64,000 bases of DNA, taken from NCBI GenBank assembly GCA_958510825.1, contig OY294044.1, positions 44,367,851 to 44,431,850 on the forward strand, in the 5' to 3' direction. Below the pieces are notes generated by a model that had not been told where the DNA came from, searched no databases, and worked only from the letters and a program-made list of their open reading frames with translations. A program made the position numbers and the translations under genes. This DNA comes from Brachypterus glaber. Its lineage: Eukaryota; Arthropoda; Insecta; Coleoptera; Kateretidae. Of the stretch, positions 1 through 10,610 are shown one piece after another; positions within the stretch are counted from its first letter, which is position 1; each line of letters begins with the position of its first letter.

Positions 1-83
1 ATCAGTTATTAAACAATTTATTTTTAAATGTTAAAACAACCACATTTTGCAATGACAGTATAACAAATTACTTATTTTTTCAG

Positions 84-390
84 TGGAATGTTGTCTCATG
101 ATACCCGACTACGGTGTAATCTCGTCGATTTATACTACACACTGTACGGCACAAGGCGACCGGTATGTTTGCCCGTTCCCGAATTAGCCGGTATCATGAA
201 TCTGAGCAAACAGGACGCCAAACGAGACAAGAAACAAAAGGAAAAGGAAAAAGAAAAACAACAACAAAAAATAAAAGAAGAGGAAATGAGCAAAAATTCA
301 CCAAATCCGATTATCAAAGAATTGGTGGCACAAACGGCGGAATATATGCAGGTTGATCTTATGGAAACTCAAAATATAACTAAAATTAAG
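84..390 (+). CDS. TAF2: TAF2 coding exon (third from last)
   Basis: The acceptor is a T-rich tract ending in CAG at 81-83. The donor is AAG|gtaaga at 388-396. The exon enters in the third codon position and leaves in phase 0. It encodes the conserved TAF2 block and then a basic/acidic run rich in KDKKQKEKEKEK-type sequence, probably a helix or coiled segment. An ATG at 88 is internal and is not the gene start, because the reading frame continues upstream to the splice site. Confidence 0.85.
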
Positions 391-3300
391 GTAAGAATAG
401 TGTATTCTATAACTAGTATGGAATAGACAATATTTCGCGAGAGCGGAAAGTTTGTCATACGAGCCGGTAGACGAGTATGACGGTCCCGCGTGCGAAAAGT
501 CCAAACGAATCAAATATGAAAGACTAGCCATTAGGCTTTAAACTGAGGACTAGGTTTAAAACAACTTTTCTTGCCACAAGACATTGTAAATGCAACAAAA
601 CACGTATTTTTAAATAAAGCACTTAACATTATTTAATAATGTTAGTACTAAAAAAAGATTTTTATTGAATTTTACCACCTATTTACAAATTATAATGAAA
701 ATTGTTATGACAGATATCATGGTTTAAATAACCAACGATAGATGGAGGCTCCATCATGGAGCAGTTTTATTTTCTTAACTAAATTGATTAAACACTGGTA
801 AAATATTAAGAAAAACTACTAAACTACTAAACTTTATGTAATTTTAACCCAAAACTTTAAATTGCATTAGATTATTATTCTATATTTCATAGTAAAATAT
901 GTATTTTTTGCTAATTTATCTACGAAAAATTTCTTTTTGGCATATTTTCATGGTATTTTTAATAAAAATAAATTAATCATTTTTGTTTTGAATTGCAGGA
1001 AGAAGGAATGGAGATTGACATAGAAGCTCCGACGCTGCAGGACTATTTCTCAGATAATTCCGTATCCTTGCCAGGATTAGGACAAAGTGGTCCAGTGGGG
1101 TTCGAACCAGGAATGTTTCAAAACCAGAAAGAAGGGGATAAAGCAAAGGGTGACACACCTACAAAGGTAAGCAGTTATTTAACGCTGACCCAAATACAAG
1201 CTAAACTCGTCGCAGAATCTAAATGAGTAAAGAACTGGATTAAGGCAACTATGATCAGTAGTTTAAAAATTACTTTTAGCGATATTTTTTATTTTCTATT
1301 CTGCTTCAGATAATTTTTGACATTTAGATTAAATTGACTGTCTTACAAATAATTATAAGAAAATATTTTAAAAAGTGAAAGTTTGTTTAAAATTATAATA
1401 AAAGTTTTTTTTGTGTGTAGAATTTTCTTGGGAGTAGCATTAAAACAATCAATTTTCAGTCAGCTATTTAGTGACGTTTCGGCCGATCGGAGAACTTTTT
1501 CTGCGTCTTCGGACTACTGTTAAACTCAATTTGACTGGAGGTCAACTAAATCTAAAAAACAACCTAATGGCATATATAACTACGTGTAAGACATTATTAA
1601 TCCATTAAGGACTACCTATTCATACAGATTTACATTTACAGTTTTTTGTAAGGGGTATTTTAAAATGCATGTAGTTTCCAATTTATTTATTTATGGCTTG
1701 GCATATGCAAAAATAATGGTTGTTTATTTCTAGCCAGTAAATTGTTTACATATTACTAATAATCTCGTTTAACAAGCCAAAACGTGAAAATATTTTTGCA
1801 TTTTTTTTTAGTAAAAATAATCTGATAAATATTTCATATATTATACAGTGCGGTCCAAAAGTCACCCCCCCCCCCCCCTTCTTAACTTTTGAACCAGTTG
1901 AGATATCTACTTCAAATTTAGAACTCTTAAATAAGACAACTTAAACTATCTTTTAGCATATATTTGATATTTTCAGCTCTTAAAATGTGGGCAGGGGGGC
2001 ATGGGGGACATTTTTTTAAATGGAAAGGGGGGTCGTGTGATACATCATTTTAAAGCTTATAAAATTATCTATTTTTAACATTTTTATTTTTTTTTTAACT
2101 GTTTTTTAAGGTTTTGATTTTTCAATTTTTCGTGCTAAAACATTCGATTGTTTAAGTTTTGTTTTATAAATTTTTATTTGTCAACTAAAATTAGTTTAAA
2201 AGTATAATTAACATTTTTTTATGATGAAATTAGGCATTTTAAAAAAATTATTTGTTTTTTTTTAGAGGAATTTTGACATTAATACCCATTTTCAACCCCA
2301 TTTTAAACCCAAAAAATTTTTTTTTTTAATTTAAAAATATGGAGTTAAATGGAGAATTTTATAAGCTTTAAAATGATGTATTACACGACCCCCCTTTCCA
2401 TTTAAAAAAATGTGCCCCCATGCCCCCTGCCCACATTTTAAGAGCTGAAAGTATTAAATATATGCTAAAAGATAGTTTAAGTTGTCTTATTTAAAAGTTC
2501 AAAATTTGAAGTCGATATCTCAACTGGTTCAAAAGTTAAGAGGGGGGGTGACTTTTGGACCGCTCTGTATAATAAATTAATGGGTCAGTCCTTAATGGGT
2601 TTTAACTCATTAAAAAACAACTATTTACCATTTTTTGGATTAATAGTATCTTACACGAAGTGCTGTATGCCATCAAGTTGTTTTTTAGATTTAGATGACC
2701 TCCAGTCAAGTTGAGTTTGACAATATTCCAAAGAGGTAGAAAAAGTTCTCCAAACATCAAACATGATTTTTTAATTTATTAAGAAGAAAATTCTACAGGA
2801 GTATCAAGAGAAAATTTTAATCTTTGATGCGTGACAGTTTGACGGTTTGGTTTGGTTTTTAATACCCTAATATCTGAGTACTGTCCCTGTTTCCAGCAGA
2901 ACTGTTTAGTCTACATAATAATTTAGCGCATTCAATAGCAGATGGCGCAGTAATCTCAACTTGGCCAAAATATGGAAATTCCTTGTTTTCTCCCGATAGC
3001 CTTCAAGGGTAAAAACGCGTTTAAAGCATTTTTTTAATTTATAATGTGCTATTACAATAAAATTTTACATTACCATAAATATTTCTCATATTGCTTCATT
3101 TTTACAAAACATTAGTAGATGAATGCTTTAGTTTCCATTTTTAGAACTTGTTCTCTTTACAATTTTCTACTCGCTTTTTAAAAATTATTTGGATCTTTTT
3201 TAAATATCAAAATAATGTTTTAATTAATAATGAAATTGAAACGCACATAGCGAATTAAATGTATTCTGCCAAACATAAAACAAGAAACAAGTGTGCATCG

Positions 3301-3817
3301 ACTATTTATGTAAATATTGGGGAAAATTTGGAAAGAGAATTGTTAGCATGGTTTTTAGGGTACGAGGAGTCTATGAAAATGGAGGGAATGCGAAATTGGA
3401 AGGTTTCAATTATTTGTTGTATTTGGTGTCATTATGCCTGTTCGAAGAAAAGAAAAAAGTTTTATTATGTTATTAGTTTGTTATAGAATGCAGTCTCATC
3501 GGCTATGCCGCTTACTGTTGTAAATAATAATAATAATAACTCAGATAGATTCTGCGCGGAGTTTATGAATATATTAATATTTTCGTTTTTATTTAAGATA
3601 TAATTAATTTCGAGATTAATTTAATAATTATTTTTAGCTGAAAAAGAAGAAAAAGGACAAAAAGAAACATAAACACAAGCACAAACATAAACACAAAGGT
3701 GAAAAGGACAAGAAAGAAAAAGATCCAACTAAAAAGTTAAAAGAGGAAACACTGAGCTCAATGAGTTCGACTCCAAGTCCGAACGCTTTATCTTTGGGAG
3801 GGGGTGAAACAATATAG
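84..3817 (+). CDS. TAF2: TAF2 (TFIID subunit 2), C-terminal three exons, 5' partial
   Basis: Transcription initiation factor TFIID subunit 2, a nuclear scaffold subunit that helps TFIID bind core promoters. Coding exons are 84-390, 999-1166 and 3638-3817. Each is bounded by AG/GT splice signals, and together they read 217 residues without interruption to a TAG at 3815-3817. The first exon begins with the third base of a codon. It carries the block DTRLRCNLVDLYYTLYG followed by RPVCLPVPELAGIMNL, which matches the conserved region near the end of animal TAF2. After it come a charged Lys/Glu/Gln stretch and acidic serine-poor linkers. The last exon starts with lysines and alternating Lys/His, then a Ser/Pro-rich end, the same architecture as the known TAF2 tail. 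The N-terminal aminopeptidase-like and HEAT-like regions lie upstream of the window. The assignment rests on recognised motifs, not on a database search. Confidence 0.87.
391..998 (+). other. TAF2 intron
   Basis: AT-rich intron of 608 bp with a gtaaga donor and a ttgcag acceptor. No repeat, RNA gene or further coding segment was recognised in it. Confidence 0.75.
999..1166 (+). CDS. TAF2: TAF2 coding exon (second from last)
   Basis: Acceptor ttgcag at 993-998 and donor AAG|gtaagc at 1164-1172. It is phase 0 at both ends and 56 codons long. The peptide opens with EEGMEIDIEAPTLQDYF. An acidic EEE/MDID-like segment also occurs at this point in vertebrate TAF2. The exon could be skipped without changing frame. 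Confidence 0.82.
1485..2755. repeat. Outer foldback arms in TAF2 intron
   Basis: The segment near 1487-1612 (starting GGAGAACTTTTTCT) reappears in reverse complement at about 2634-2755. The arms share blocks such as GACTGGAGGTCA, CTAAATCTAAAAAACAAC and GTGTAAGA. The arms are diverged and are separated by a younger foldback at 1846-2567. This is therefore an old inverted-repeat element with a later insertion near its centre. Its superfamily is unknown. Confidence 0.65.
1846..2567. mobile_element. Mariner-type foldback MITE, TA-flanked
   Basis: The ends are CAGTGCGGTCCAAAAGTCAC and, in reverse complement, CAGAGCGGTCCAAAAGTCAC. A TA dinucleotide sits on each side (1844-1845 and 2568-2569), as expected for Tc1/mariner insertion. 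The arms remain complementary for about 200 bp, including C-rich/G-rich tracts. No transposase reading frame is present. Inside, near both arm bases, is a motif that begins AAGCTTTAAAATGATGTAT and recurs elsewhere in the window. Confidence 0.75.
3638..3817 (+). CDS. TAF2: TAF2 terminal coding exon with Lys/His tail
   Basis: Acceptor attttttag at 3629-3637; 59 codons and a TAG stop. It opens with [20 protein letters not shown], the hallmark Lys/His-rich tail of TAF2. The tail continues with a second basic-acidic mix and ends in a Ser/Pro-rich stretch (SSMSSTPSPNALSLGGGETI). Only an AATTAAA-type weak poly(A) hexamer is visible just after the stop (around 3838). The 3' UTR may run into the foldback that begins about 28 bp downstream. 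Confidence 0.87.
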   Translation: MKKKKKDKKKHKHKHKHKHKGEKDKKEKDPTKKLKEETLSSMSSTPSPNALSLGGGETI

Positions 3818-3844
3818 ATATATTAATTTTTTTATAATTAAAGC

Positions 3845-4661
3845 ACTGGATAGCTCACGGTGGACCTTAAAAATTTTAATTAAAAAATCCAGCACCATCT
3901 TTTTTTATTTGTGGATTTTGTAGTCTATATCTTATTGACATGACCAAAATTAAAATAACCCTTAGAGCATTGTTTAAGAAAATCGATTTTCAATTGTTTT
4001 TATATTTCAGTGTATGCTAAATTTTTATTAGGGATATCGAAAGAATGTATTTTTTAAGCTAATTTACTCAATACACACACACAATTATTTTCATTTGGTT
4101 TCAAGATAATTTAAATTAAAGTAGAAAAATCGTCGTCTTTTAGTCAAGCCTGCAATAATTTAAAATACATTATGAAGATGTTTTATTTTAAAGTAGCTGT
4201 GAAATGGTGCCAAAAACAACAATTTATGGCAATTTAAATAAAATAAAATAAGTTGGCTTTGATGCTGAAAGGTTCTAAGTTAGGTCGATTTTTAATTATG
4301 TATTTACAGAGGCTATTCTGTTATTATTTTTTTAATAAAGGCAGGCTTAATTAAAAGAAGACGAGTTTCCCACTTTGGTATAAATGATCTTGAATACAAA
4401 TGAAAATTAAAAAAAAAATGTATTTAGTAAATTTTCTAAGAAAAATTAGTTAGTTCTTTCTTCAATAAAAATTAAGAATACACTGAAAAAAATATATAAA
4501 AACAATTGAAAATCGTTTTTTTTTTTCGTAAAGTGCTCTAAGGATTATTTTAATCTTGGCCTGTTTTACGTAGTAGGCTCTGTACTACAAAACCCGTCAA
4601 AAAAAAAGGTGGTGCTTGATTTTTGATCAAAATTTTTAAGGCCCACCGTGAGCTATCGTGA
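3845..4661. mobile_element. Foldback element directly after TAF2 stop
   Basis: GATAGCTCACGGTGGACC near 3849 matches the reverse complement of sequence ending near 4657. The complementarity continues for about 180 bp (shared blocks AAAATCGATTTTCAATTG and CTTAGAGCA). It resumes around the centre (CTTTTAGTCAAGCCTGC against GCAGGCTTAATTAAAAG). There is no reading frame. Canonical AATAAA runs at about 4235-4250 lie in its loop and could serve TAF2 polyadenylation. Confidence 0.7.
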
Positions 4662-4991
4662 TACTGATATATCAATAGGTAGATTTGTTAGGGTAGGTGG
4701 GTAGCTTGCAAACCAATTAACTAACATATATAGTGCTCTATTTGTAAAAAATTAAAAAAAAAATCACCTATTTGGTTTTATAATTCAGGGTTTCTTTTTA
4801 TAAATGAGTGGTACTTCCATACTGTTTTTAATTTTATTAATTATTGAGCTTAGTTTAATCTTAGAAAATATTTTTTTCTACGGTAACTTTGGCATAATTC
4901 TCAAATTATTTGCAATGACAAAATTACTAGATTTTGACATACTGCTCAAGAATATTCTCATTGCTTATTAATAAATAAAAGTTATTACCTA

Positions 4992-5847
4992 CAGTTGTGG
5001 CATTAAATATCGGGACAACCTCAAAAAATCGTGTCATTTTTATATTTTTTTCATGGATTAACATGGGATTATTTTAAAAATTAAAAACTAGGTTACTTCG
5101 TTTTGACATAACTGAATTATTTAGTAGTTTACTGTCAAAAAATATTAAATTAATAAATTAATGTTTATTGATAAATATATATTCATTAAATTTTACACAA
5201 ATGTTGTTATATTTAAATAATAAAATTGATAATCTTTGGATCAAAATTTTAATATATGGGTAAAGAATATGTGTTTAATATTCATTAAAAAAACACACAC
5301 CTAATTTTACTCTTCAGTACAGCTAAAAACTCACAAGGTTTTATAAATTTTCTACTGCAAATGGATTTGAGTTTAAGAGTTCATTACTGAAGAGCCGCAC
5401 TGAGGTAAGCGAAAAAAAATTCCTAGTATACGGCAACTGCACCTTGTTTTTCTCGGTTTTTCTTATATAATTAAAAATTGCTTCACCATCCATTGTAGCT
5501 TTTGACTACCGATAATCCTTTTTCGGTTTGATATAAGAACATATTTTTTTCTCAATAAAACATTCCTAAGAAACAGATCTATTTCTTGAACTGTTTTCAC
5601 TAAAATTGAACCTCATCCATATCTCCTAATACTAAGGACGACTGAGCATTTTTTCTCATAAATTTCCACGATAAGTAAACTCATTTTAAATTAAAATAAA
5701 GGTAAAAAATACTTTTTTTACAAACTACTTGTATAACAGCAAAAAATAAACAAACATTAGACATATTTTGACATTTTTTAACAAATGACACAAGACCCAC
5801 TATAATCTATAAAAAATTGTTTGTCCCGATATTTAATGCCACCACTG
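4992..5847. mobile_element. TA-flanked foldback (CAGTKGTGGCATT ends)
   Basis: The left end CAGTTGTGGCATTAAATATC and the right end read in reverse complement (CAGTGGTGGCATTAAATATC) match almost perfectly. TA is present on both sides (4990-4991 and 5848-5849). The arms continue with GGGACAA and weaker pairing inside. This is a Tc1/mariner-like non-autonomous element of 856 bp with no transposase frame. Confidence 0.75.
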
Positions 5848-5940
5848 TACATTAAATTATTTAAACAATAAAAAAATGACACTGACATTTATAGCATGTA
5901 ACTAGACTCGGACTTGAGCGATTTAATAAAAAAGCAATAA

Positions 5941-6316
5941 TAGTATTTTAAAAGGCATATTAACATATTTCTCTAATCCACAACATCTCTACTCCATAAC
6001 ATCTGTACGCCACAAAAACTCTACTCGGCACTACGTACTTGCTCAATATCTAAAGATGATTTTTCCTTAGCCGAACAAAGTCGTTGCATTTATAAGTATA
6101 TAATTGTCATCTTTGACATTTTAAGTACAATTTTAAAATTACAAAGCGCAAACATAAACAACGTATTTCTTTCGCTAAGGAAAAGTCATTTTTAGATATT
6201 GAGCAAGTACATAGTGCAGAGTAGAGTTGTTGTGGAGTAGAATTGTTATGGAGTAGAGATGTTATGGAGTAAAGATGTTGTGGAGTTGAGATGTTAATAT
6301 GCCTTTTAAAATACTA
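5941..6316. repeat. Foldback with minisatellite-like arms
   Basis: TAGTATTTTAAAAGGCATAT near 5941 pairs with sequence ending near 6316. The arms pair again at GTACTTGCTCAATATCTAAA, about 130 bp in. Each arm contains several imperfect 16-18 bp units built around CTCTACTCCATAACAT (left) or its complement (right). A similar design occurs at 34640-35285. Confidence 0.7.
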
Positions 6317-6804
6317 GTTTCATTGGACATTTTTGGCGCACGCGTCCAAAACTGTAATAATGTAATAAACTTGATTTTTCATAGTTCTTGACATATAATT
6401 ATAATTATTAGTTCTAAAAACAATAATCGATCTTTGTTTGTCCTGTGGTCAACCTAAGAAAAAAAAAACGTGTGCTTATGGGCAAACTTGGTGTGATTTT
6501 GAGCTTATGATAGAAAAATAGAAAAAATTATAAAGAAATGTTGTAGTCGAAAAAAAAGTAGCTTACTTACTCTTATAATGTTAAGAATAAGCTACCGCTT
6601 AGCCTATAGGCTAAGTAGGCTTACGTATCAAGTGCTCGAAATAAACATTTTAAGCTTAAAAAACAAAACAAATATTATTTTTGCTATAAATCCACTCGAA
6701 ATTTTAGTGTCGTTAAAAATTTAATCAAGAATCAAAGTTATCTTTTAATATAAAACTTTGCTGAAGGAAGTACGTCGATTTATTTTAAGAAAAAAAGTTT
6801 TAAG

Positions 6805-7638
6805 TCATAACCAGAGGTGTGATCGAGGTATTCATTTACCAGGCGATAAAATTAACCTGTTTTTAAAGTAAATTGACTCTTTTTACAAAGATATTTTTTT
6901 TTTTAATATTTTTTTTTTTTTCAAAAAAATATTTTTTTATTGTTTTATTTTATATTCTGAGTGACTCACCTTGTAGCGTCGAGATAACAGACTCATTAGT
7001 GAAACACAGGGTGTTTCGCGAGGCAGGGGAAATATTTCTAGAGGCCAAAATAAGAAAAAAAGTTCCTATAAACACATGTCTTAAAACGATTAGTAAAGAA
7101 GCTACGCCCCTTGAAAAGGGAGTCCAAAAATTCGATTTTTATTTGATCTATGCTTTATAAATGGTTAATCTTTCGGTATTACAACAATAGTACCTTTTAT
7201 GTGTGTTTTACCTGAGGAATACTATTCAATAGTAGAGCCACAAATAAGTTAAGCAGAACAAAGTTTGGGACAAAAAAGTGATAAGACTCCCATTTCGGAC
7301 GCCCCTGGTTGAAGCAACTACAGCAAATACCATTGCCTAATAGGCCTTATTAAGGATAGATCAGATGCAAAACCTCGTTGCTATAATACAATGTGTTTTT
7401 GATAAAAAATGAAATTTTTGGAATCCCTCTTGAAGGGGCGTAGCTTCCTTGTCAGTCGTTTGTGGTGACTTTTTTCTTAATTTGACCTAGAGTTCTAGAG
7501 AACACATTCTATAAATACTTTACTTCCGAAACACCCTGCATAGTTTCAAATGTTTCTTTACTTTAAAAATTAGTTTTTAGAAATTAAATTTTTTTGTGTC
7601 TCAGGTAAATGAATACGTTCATCTAACCAGTGGTCATA
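6805..7638. repeat. Outer inverted repeat enclosing a foldback
   Basis: The 6806-6840 segment (CATAACCAGAGGTGTGAT, then GTATTCATTTACC) pairs imperfectly with 7604-7638. A second foldback (7007-7539) sits inside. Between them lie T-rich runs only. This looks like a MITE with a later insertion; no target duplication was identified. Confidence 0.55.
7007..7539. mobile_element. Foldback, CAGGGTGTTTCG ends
   Basis: The terminal repeats are CAGGGTGTTTCG and CGAAACACCCTG. Inner blocks shared by both arms include the GAAGCTACGCCCCTT(C/G)-type segment. The interior matches the element at 20820-21624 (for example GATGCAAAACCTCGTTGCTA) and the fragment at 57917-58140, so these form one family. There is no transposase frame. 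Confidence 0.65.
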
Positions 7639-7657
7639 ACTGATGACTACACATTAA

Positions 7658-8551
7658 GGTGCATCGTTTTTTAAATATTTTTTTTATTTCACTTCTAATT
7701 TTTTGTTGCTTAAAATCATAAATAGAAAAACTGTGCAAGGAGAGGGTCCACAACTGATTTTGCAGGTGTTGCCATGCCCTCGAAAGCCCGCATATCCCGA
7801 AAATTCGACTTTTTCGTAATTATTTCATAAATAACGATCTTTATAAATGCTTATAGTAACGATATGATTTTTTTTTTATATTTACGAGGTCGATTAGACT
7901 TCGTCATTCGCCGATATTTGGATACCTCGACGATTACAAAATCTTAAAAATGCCATAACTTTGGTTCCAGATCACTGAGAGACTTTTACCAGCTCTTAAA
8001 ATAAAGATCTTGAATAGTACTATGAAAAACTCTTATTAAATAAATCAAATAAAGAGGGATATTCTTACTAATTTGAAGAAAAAAAATTGCTAAAAACTGC
8101 CCAAAATATCGTGCTGAAAAATAGAATTTTTTATGTATACGTGATTTTCGTTTTTTTTTTTACATAGTATATATCGTCAGGTCAGAGTTACAAGGTCATA
8201 TACGATTTTTTTTTTGTTTTTGAGATTTCGGTATTTTTGGGTTTGGTTTATTAAACTAAACTAAAAATACCAAAAATTTTTAAAAAATGTTGTATAGGAC
8301 CTTGTAACTCTGACCTGACGATATATACTTCAATCAAAAATAAATTTGAATGATATTCGGCGTATAAGCTTTTATAAAATAATTACGAAAAAGTTGAATT
8401 TTCGCGATATGCGGACATTTGAGGGAATGGCGTCACCTAAAAAAAAAATCGGTTATGGACCCTCTCCTTGCACAGTTTTTCTATTTATGACTTAAAACAT
8501 CAGAAAATTACTATTAGAAGTGAGTTAAAAATATTTAAAAAACGATGCACC
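7658..8551. mobile_element. TTAA-flanked foldback, GGTGCATCG ends
   Basis: Both ends read TTAAGGTGCATCGTTTTTTA (the right one in reverse complement), so TTAA borders each side (7654-7657 and 8552-8555). TTAA is the piggyBac-type target. The arms pair for at least 170 bp, including GTGCAAGGAGAGGGTCCA against its complement. A separate small palindromic element (8166-8329) sits in the loop. No coding sequence is seen. Confidence 0.65.
8166..8329. repeat. Small palindromic element inside a foldback
   Basis: The arms start AGTATATATCGTCAGGTCAG and continue AGTTACAAGGTC; they are mirrored at 8300-8329. The ends resemble those of the larger foldback at 53224-53723 (ATATCGTCGGGTTAGAGTG), suggesting one MITE family. 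Confidence 0.65.
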
Positions 8552-9107
8552 TTAATGCACATGTGATAATAAACAAAAACCGTTTATATTCTCCTTATTT
8601 ATAATTCCAAATAGGTAATTTTTAAATAGTCTGTAAGTTACATTTTTATATAAATATTAAATTGTACATAATATATTAAAATAAAATAAACATCATTAAT
8701 ATAGGCCTAGTTATGCGAAAAGGAACCAAGTGATTTTGTTCTAAAAATTACTGTTTTGCCTTATACGTTTATGGGGCCAAAATATTTATTGTGATACCAA
8801 TAATTTTAAAAATTAATTTCATTTTATTATTACCATTATAATAATTATTGTTAACTATAAAGTTTATTTTCATTCACATAACTTCGGCCGTATTATGATA
8901 ATTTTACATGAAACTTCTTTTCATATTTTTACTTTCTCATAAAAGTCCAAACCTACTTTATTTTATGAGAAAAAAATTTTCTCACTACCAACTAGGCAAG
9001 TTAACATAACTTAATCAAAAAGCCGGCAGTTATACACACTTAGTGATAGAAATCAATACAAACAAAACCGTAACTGGACAGAAAAAACGATTTACCGCTA
9101 AAGGACA

Positions 9108-9249
9108 CAGGGGCGGATTTATTTCATTTTAAGGGGGGGGCATCCATAAGGAAAAAAATTGCGCAAACCAAAAATATAATTATGAAGGTATTTCTATGCT
9201 AATATATCTCGCTGTGGGGGACATGGCCCCTCCCCTAAATCCGCCCATG
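9108..9249. mobile_element. hAT-like MITE
   Basis: Ends CAGGGGCGGATTTA and TAAATCCGCCCATG, about 142 bp apart. CAGGGGCGGAT is a common hAT-type terminus in insects. The flanking 8-mers do not match, so no target-site duplication supports it. The call rests on the termini only. Confidence 0.5.
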
Positions 9250-9398
9250 GGGGGATACCTAGAAACAGGACTACTATTCTTAATTTTATAGTGATTCCAT
9301 AAAAAAATAATTTGTTGAATTGTCACACATATAAATGTAAAAAAATATTATTAATAAAATAAGATTTTAACTCGTTGGTAGTGAGAAAAACGTAATGC

Positions 9399-9514
9399 GC
9401 TACTCGTAGGTAAGTTTTTTCTGTCTTCGGTCGTGTTTATGGACCTCAGGTCCGCTTCGGTCTACAAAGTATGACCTCACACAGAAACATTCACTTACCT
9501 CTACTAGGAGCGCA
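9399..9514. repeat. Short hairpin repeat
   Basis: GCGCTACTCGTAGGTAAG near 9404 pairs with CTTACCTCTACTAGGAGCGC near 9495-9514, with a paired inner block (TTTCTGT/ACAGAAA). The stem encloses about 80 bp. Its function is unknown. From 9515 to the next repeat nothing was recognised. Confidence 0.5.
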
Positions 9515-10610
9515 AATAATTATTGTTTTTGCTTAATCATCTTATTTTTGATATTGAAACTGTTGACATTTGAATTCTAACCTCAAAGGACCCGCACTTT
9601 CCTTATGGGAAATGGCTTTCGGTCAAATTGGCTGAATTTTTGATATTTTTTAGTTAATGACCTCCTGATCAAAAATTATCATTGCGCCAAATCGCTACGG
9701 CCCCTAGTTTCCGAGATATTTTATTGCAAAAAGTGAATTTTATGAATATGTGCATTGGTCAGTATTTTGTGCTCTATTGTTTAATCTGTTAACCGTAGAA
9801 AAAAACTTCCTTTACAAAAGGTTAAGCTAAAGGTTTATTTAACTTGGATTTATGAAAACAGTATACACAAAGTGTTCTGTTGTGTCGCCACAAGTCAATA
9901 TCTACAAAAGTACAAAATATAAAAAAATCAAATTTTAAATATTTTTAATTTTTCTTGATTCTAAACATTCTATTTTAATATAATGTAACTTTAACAATGT
10001 ATTGAAAAGTTATTATCATGAACGACGTTTTTATGTTTTACGTTTTTACCCGACTGCGCACGCCAGCAACATAAAGTTGTTAACGCGTGTCTGTTTGTGT
10101 ACTTAAAATTCTTCGTTAAATCTTAAACCGATTTTGACACACGAGGTGCCACTAGATTCCTCTCAGAATTGTAAGTGATGATTAGCAAAATGGCGAATTA
10201 CGGATGCCATTTTGATTGTCCGGAAAAGACAGGAATCCACAAAATCAAATTAAAGTTATTGAATCCCGATCCCGCATTCAGCGACCAAACAATATATATA
10301 AGTTTCATCCTGTCTTACATGAGTTGAATTATAATTTCACAAAAGTAAATGGACGTAGGACTGAATGAAAAACGATAAAGTCACTTATTTCATAAACCGG
10401 GCAAGTTAGGTTAATTCTGCTGGCAGATTCGGATTCAGCAGATCAAAATCTATGCAGAACTTCCCGTCAATTTTAGTTTTCATAAATTTACACGAAAGAT
10501 GTCGGATTTTTATTAAAAATGTAAAAGGTATACCTAAAGTACAGTGATTTAGTACAGCTGTATATTTTACCTAAACTTTTACGTATCCATAGGTATTATT
10601 AAAAACAGAA

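Larger units (their letters stand above)
1167..3637 (+). other. TAF2 last intron, loaded with nested foldbacks
   Basis: A 2.47-kb intron between TAF2 exons 999-1166 and 3638-3817. Roughly half of it is a split inverted repeat (1485-1612 with 2634-2755) enclosing a second foldback (1846-2567). From 2756 to 3637 it is plain AT-rich sequence in which nothing further was recognised. Confidence 0.75.

Noticed and set aside
88..426. ATG at 88 as a gene start
   Set aside because: The conserved TAF2 frame is open to the CAG acceptor at 81-83, so this is an internal exon.
3259..3486. 75-codon ORF in the TAF2 intron
   Set aside because: No motif, compositionally biased, and not needed by the exon phases.
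88..3817. MED19 or another Lys-rich nuclear protein instead of TAF2
   Set aside because: The LRC.LVDLYYTL(Y/F)G..RP.CLP.PEL block and the Lys/His tail are specific to TAF2.
6873..7160. 95-codon ORF with Phe-rich start
   Set aside because: Covers a T-run and the arm of a foldback; no recognisable protein.
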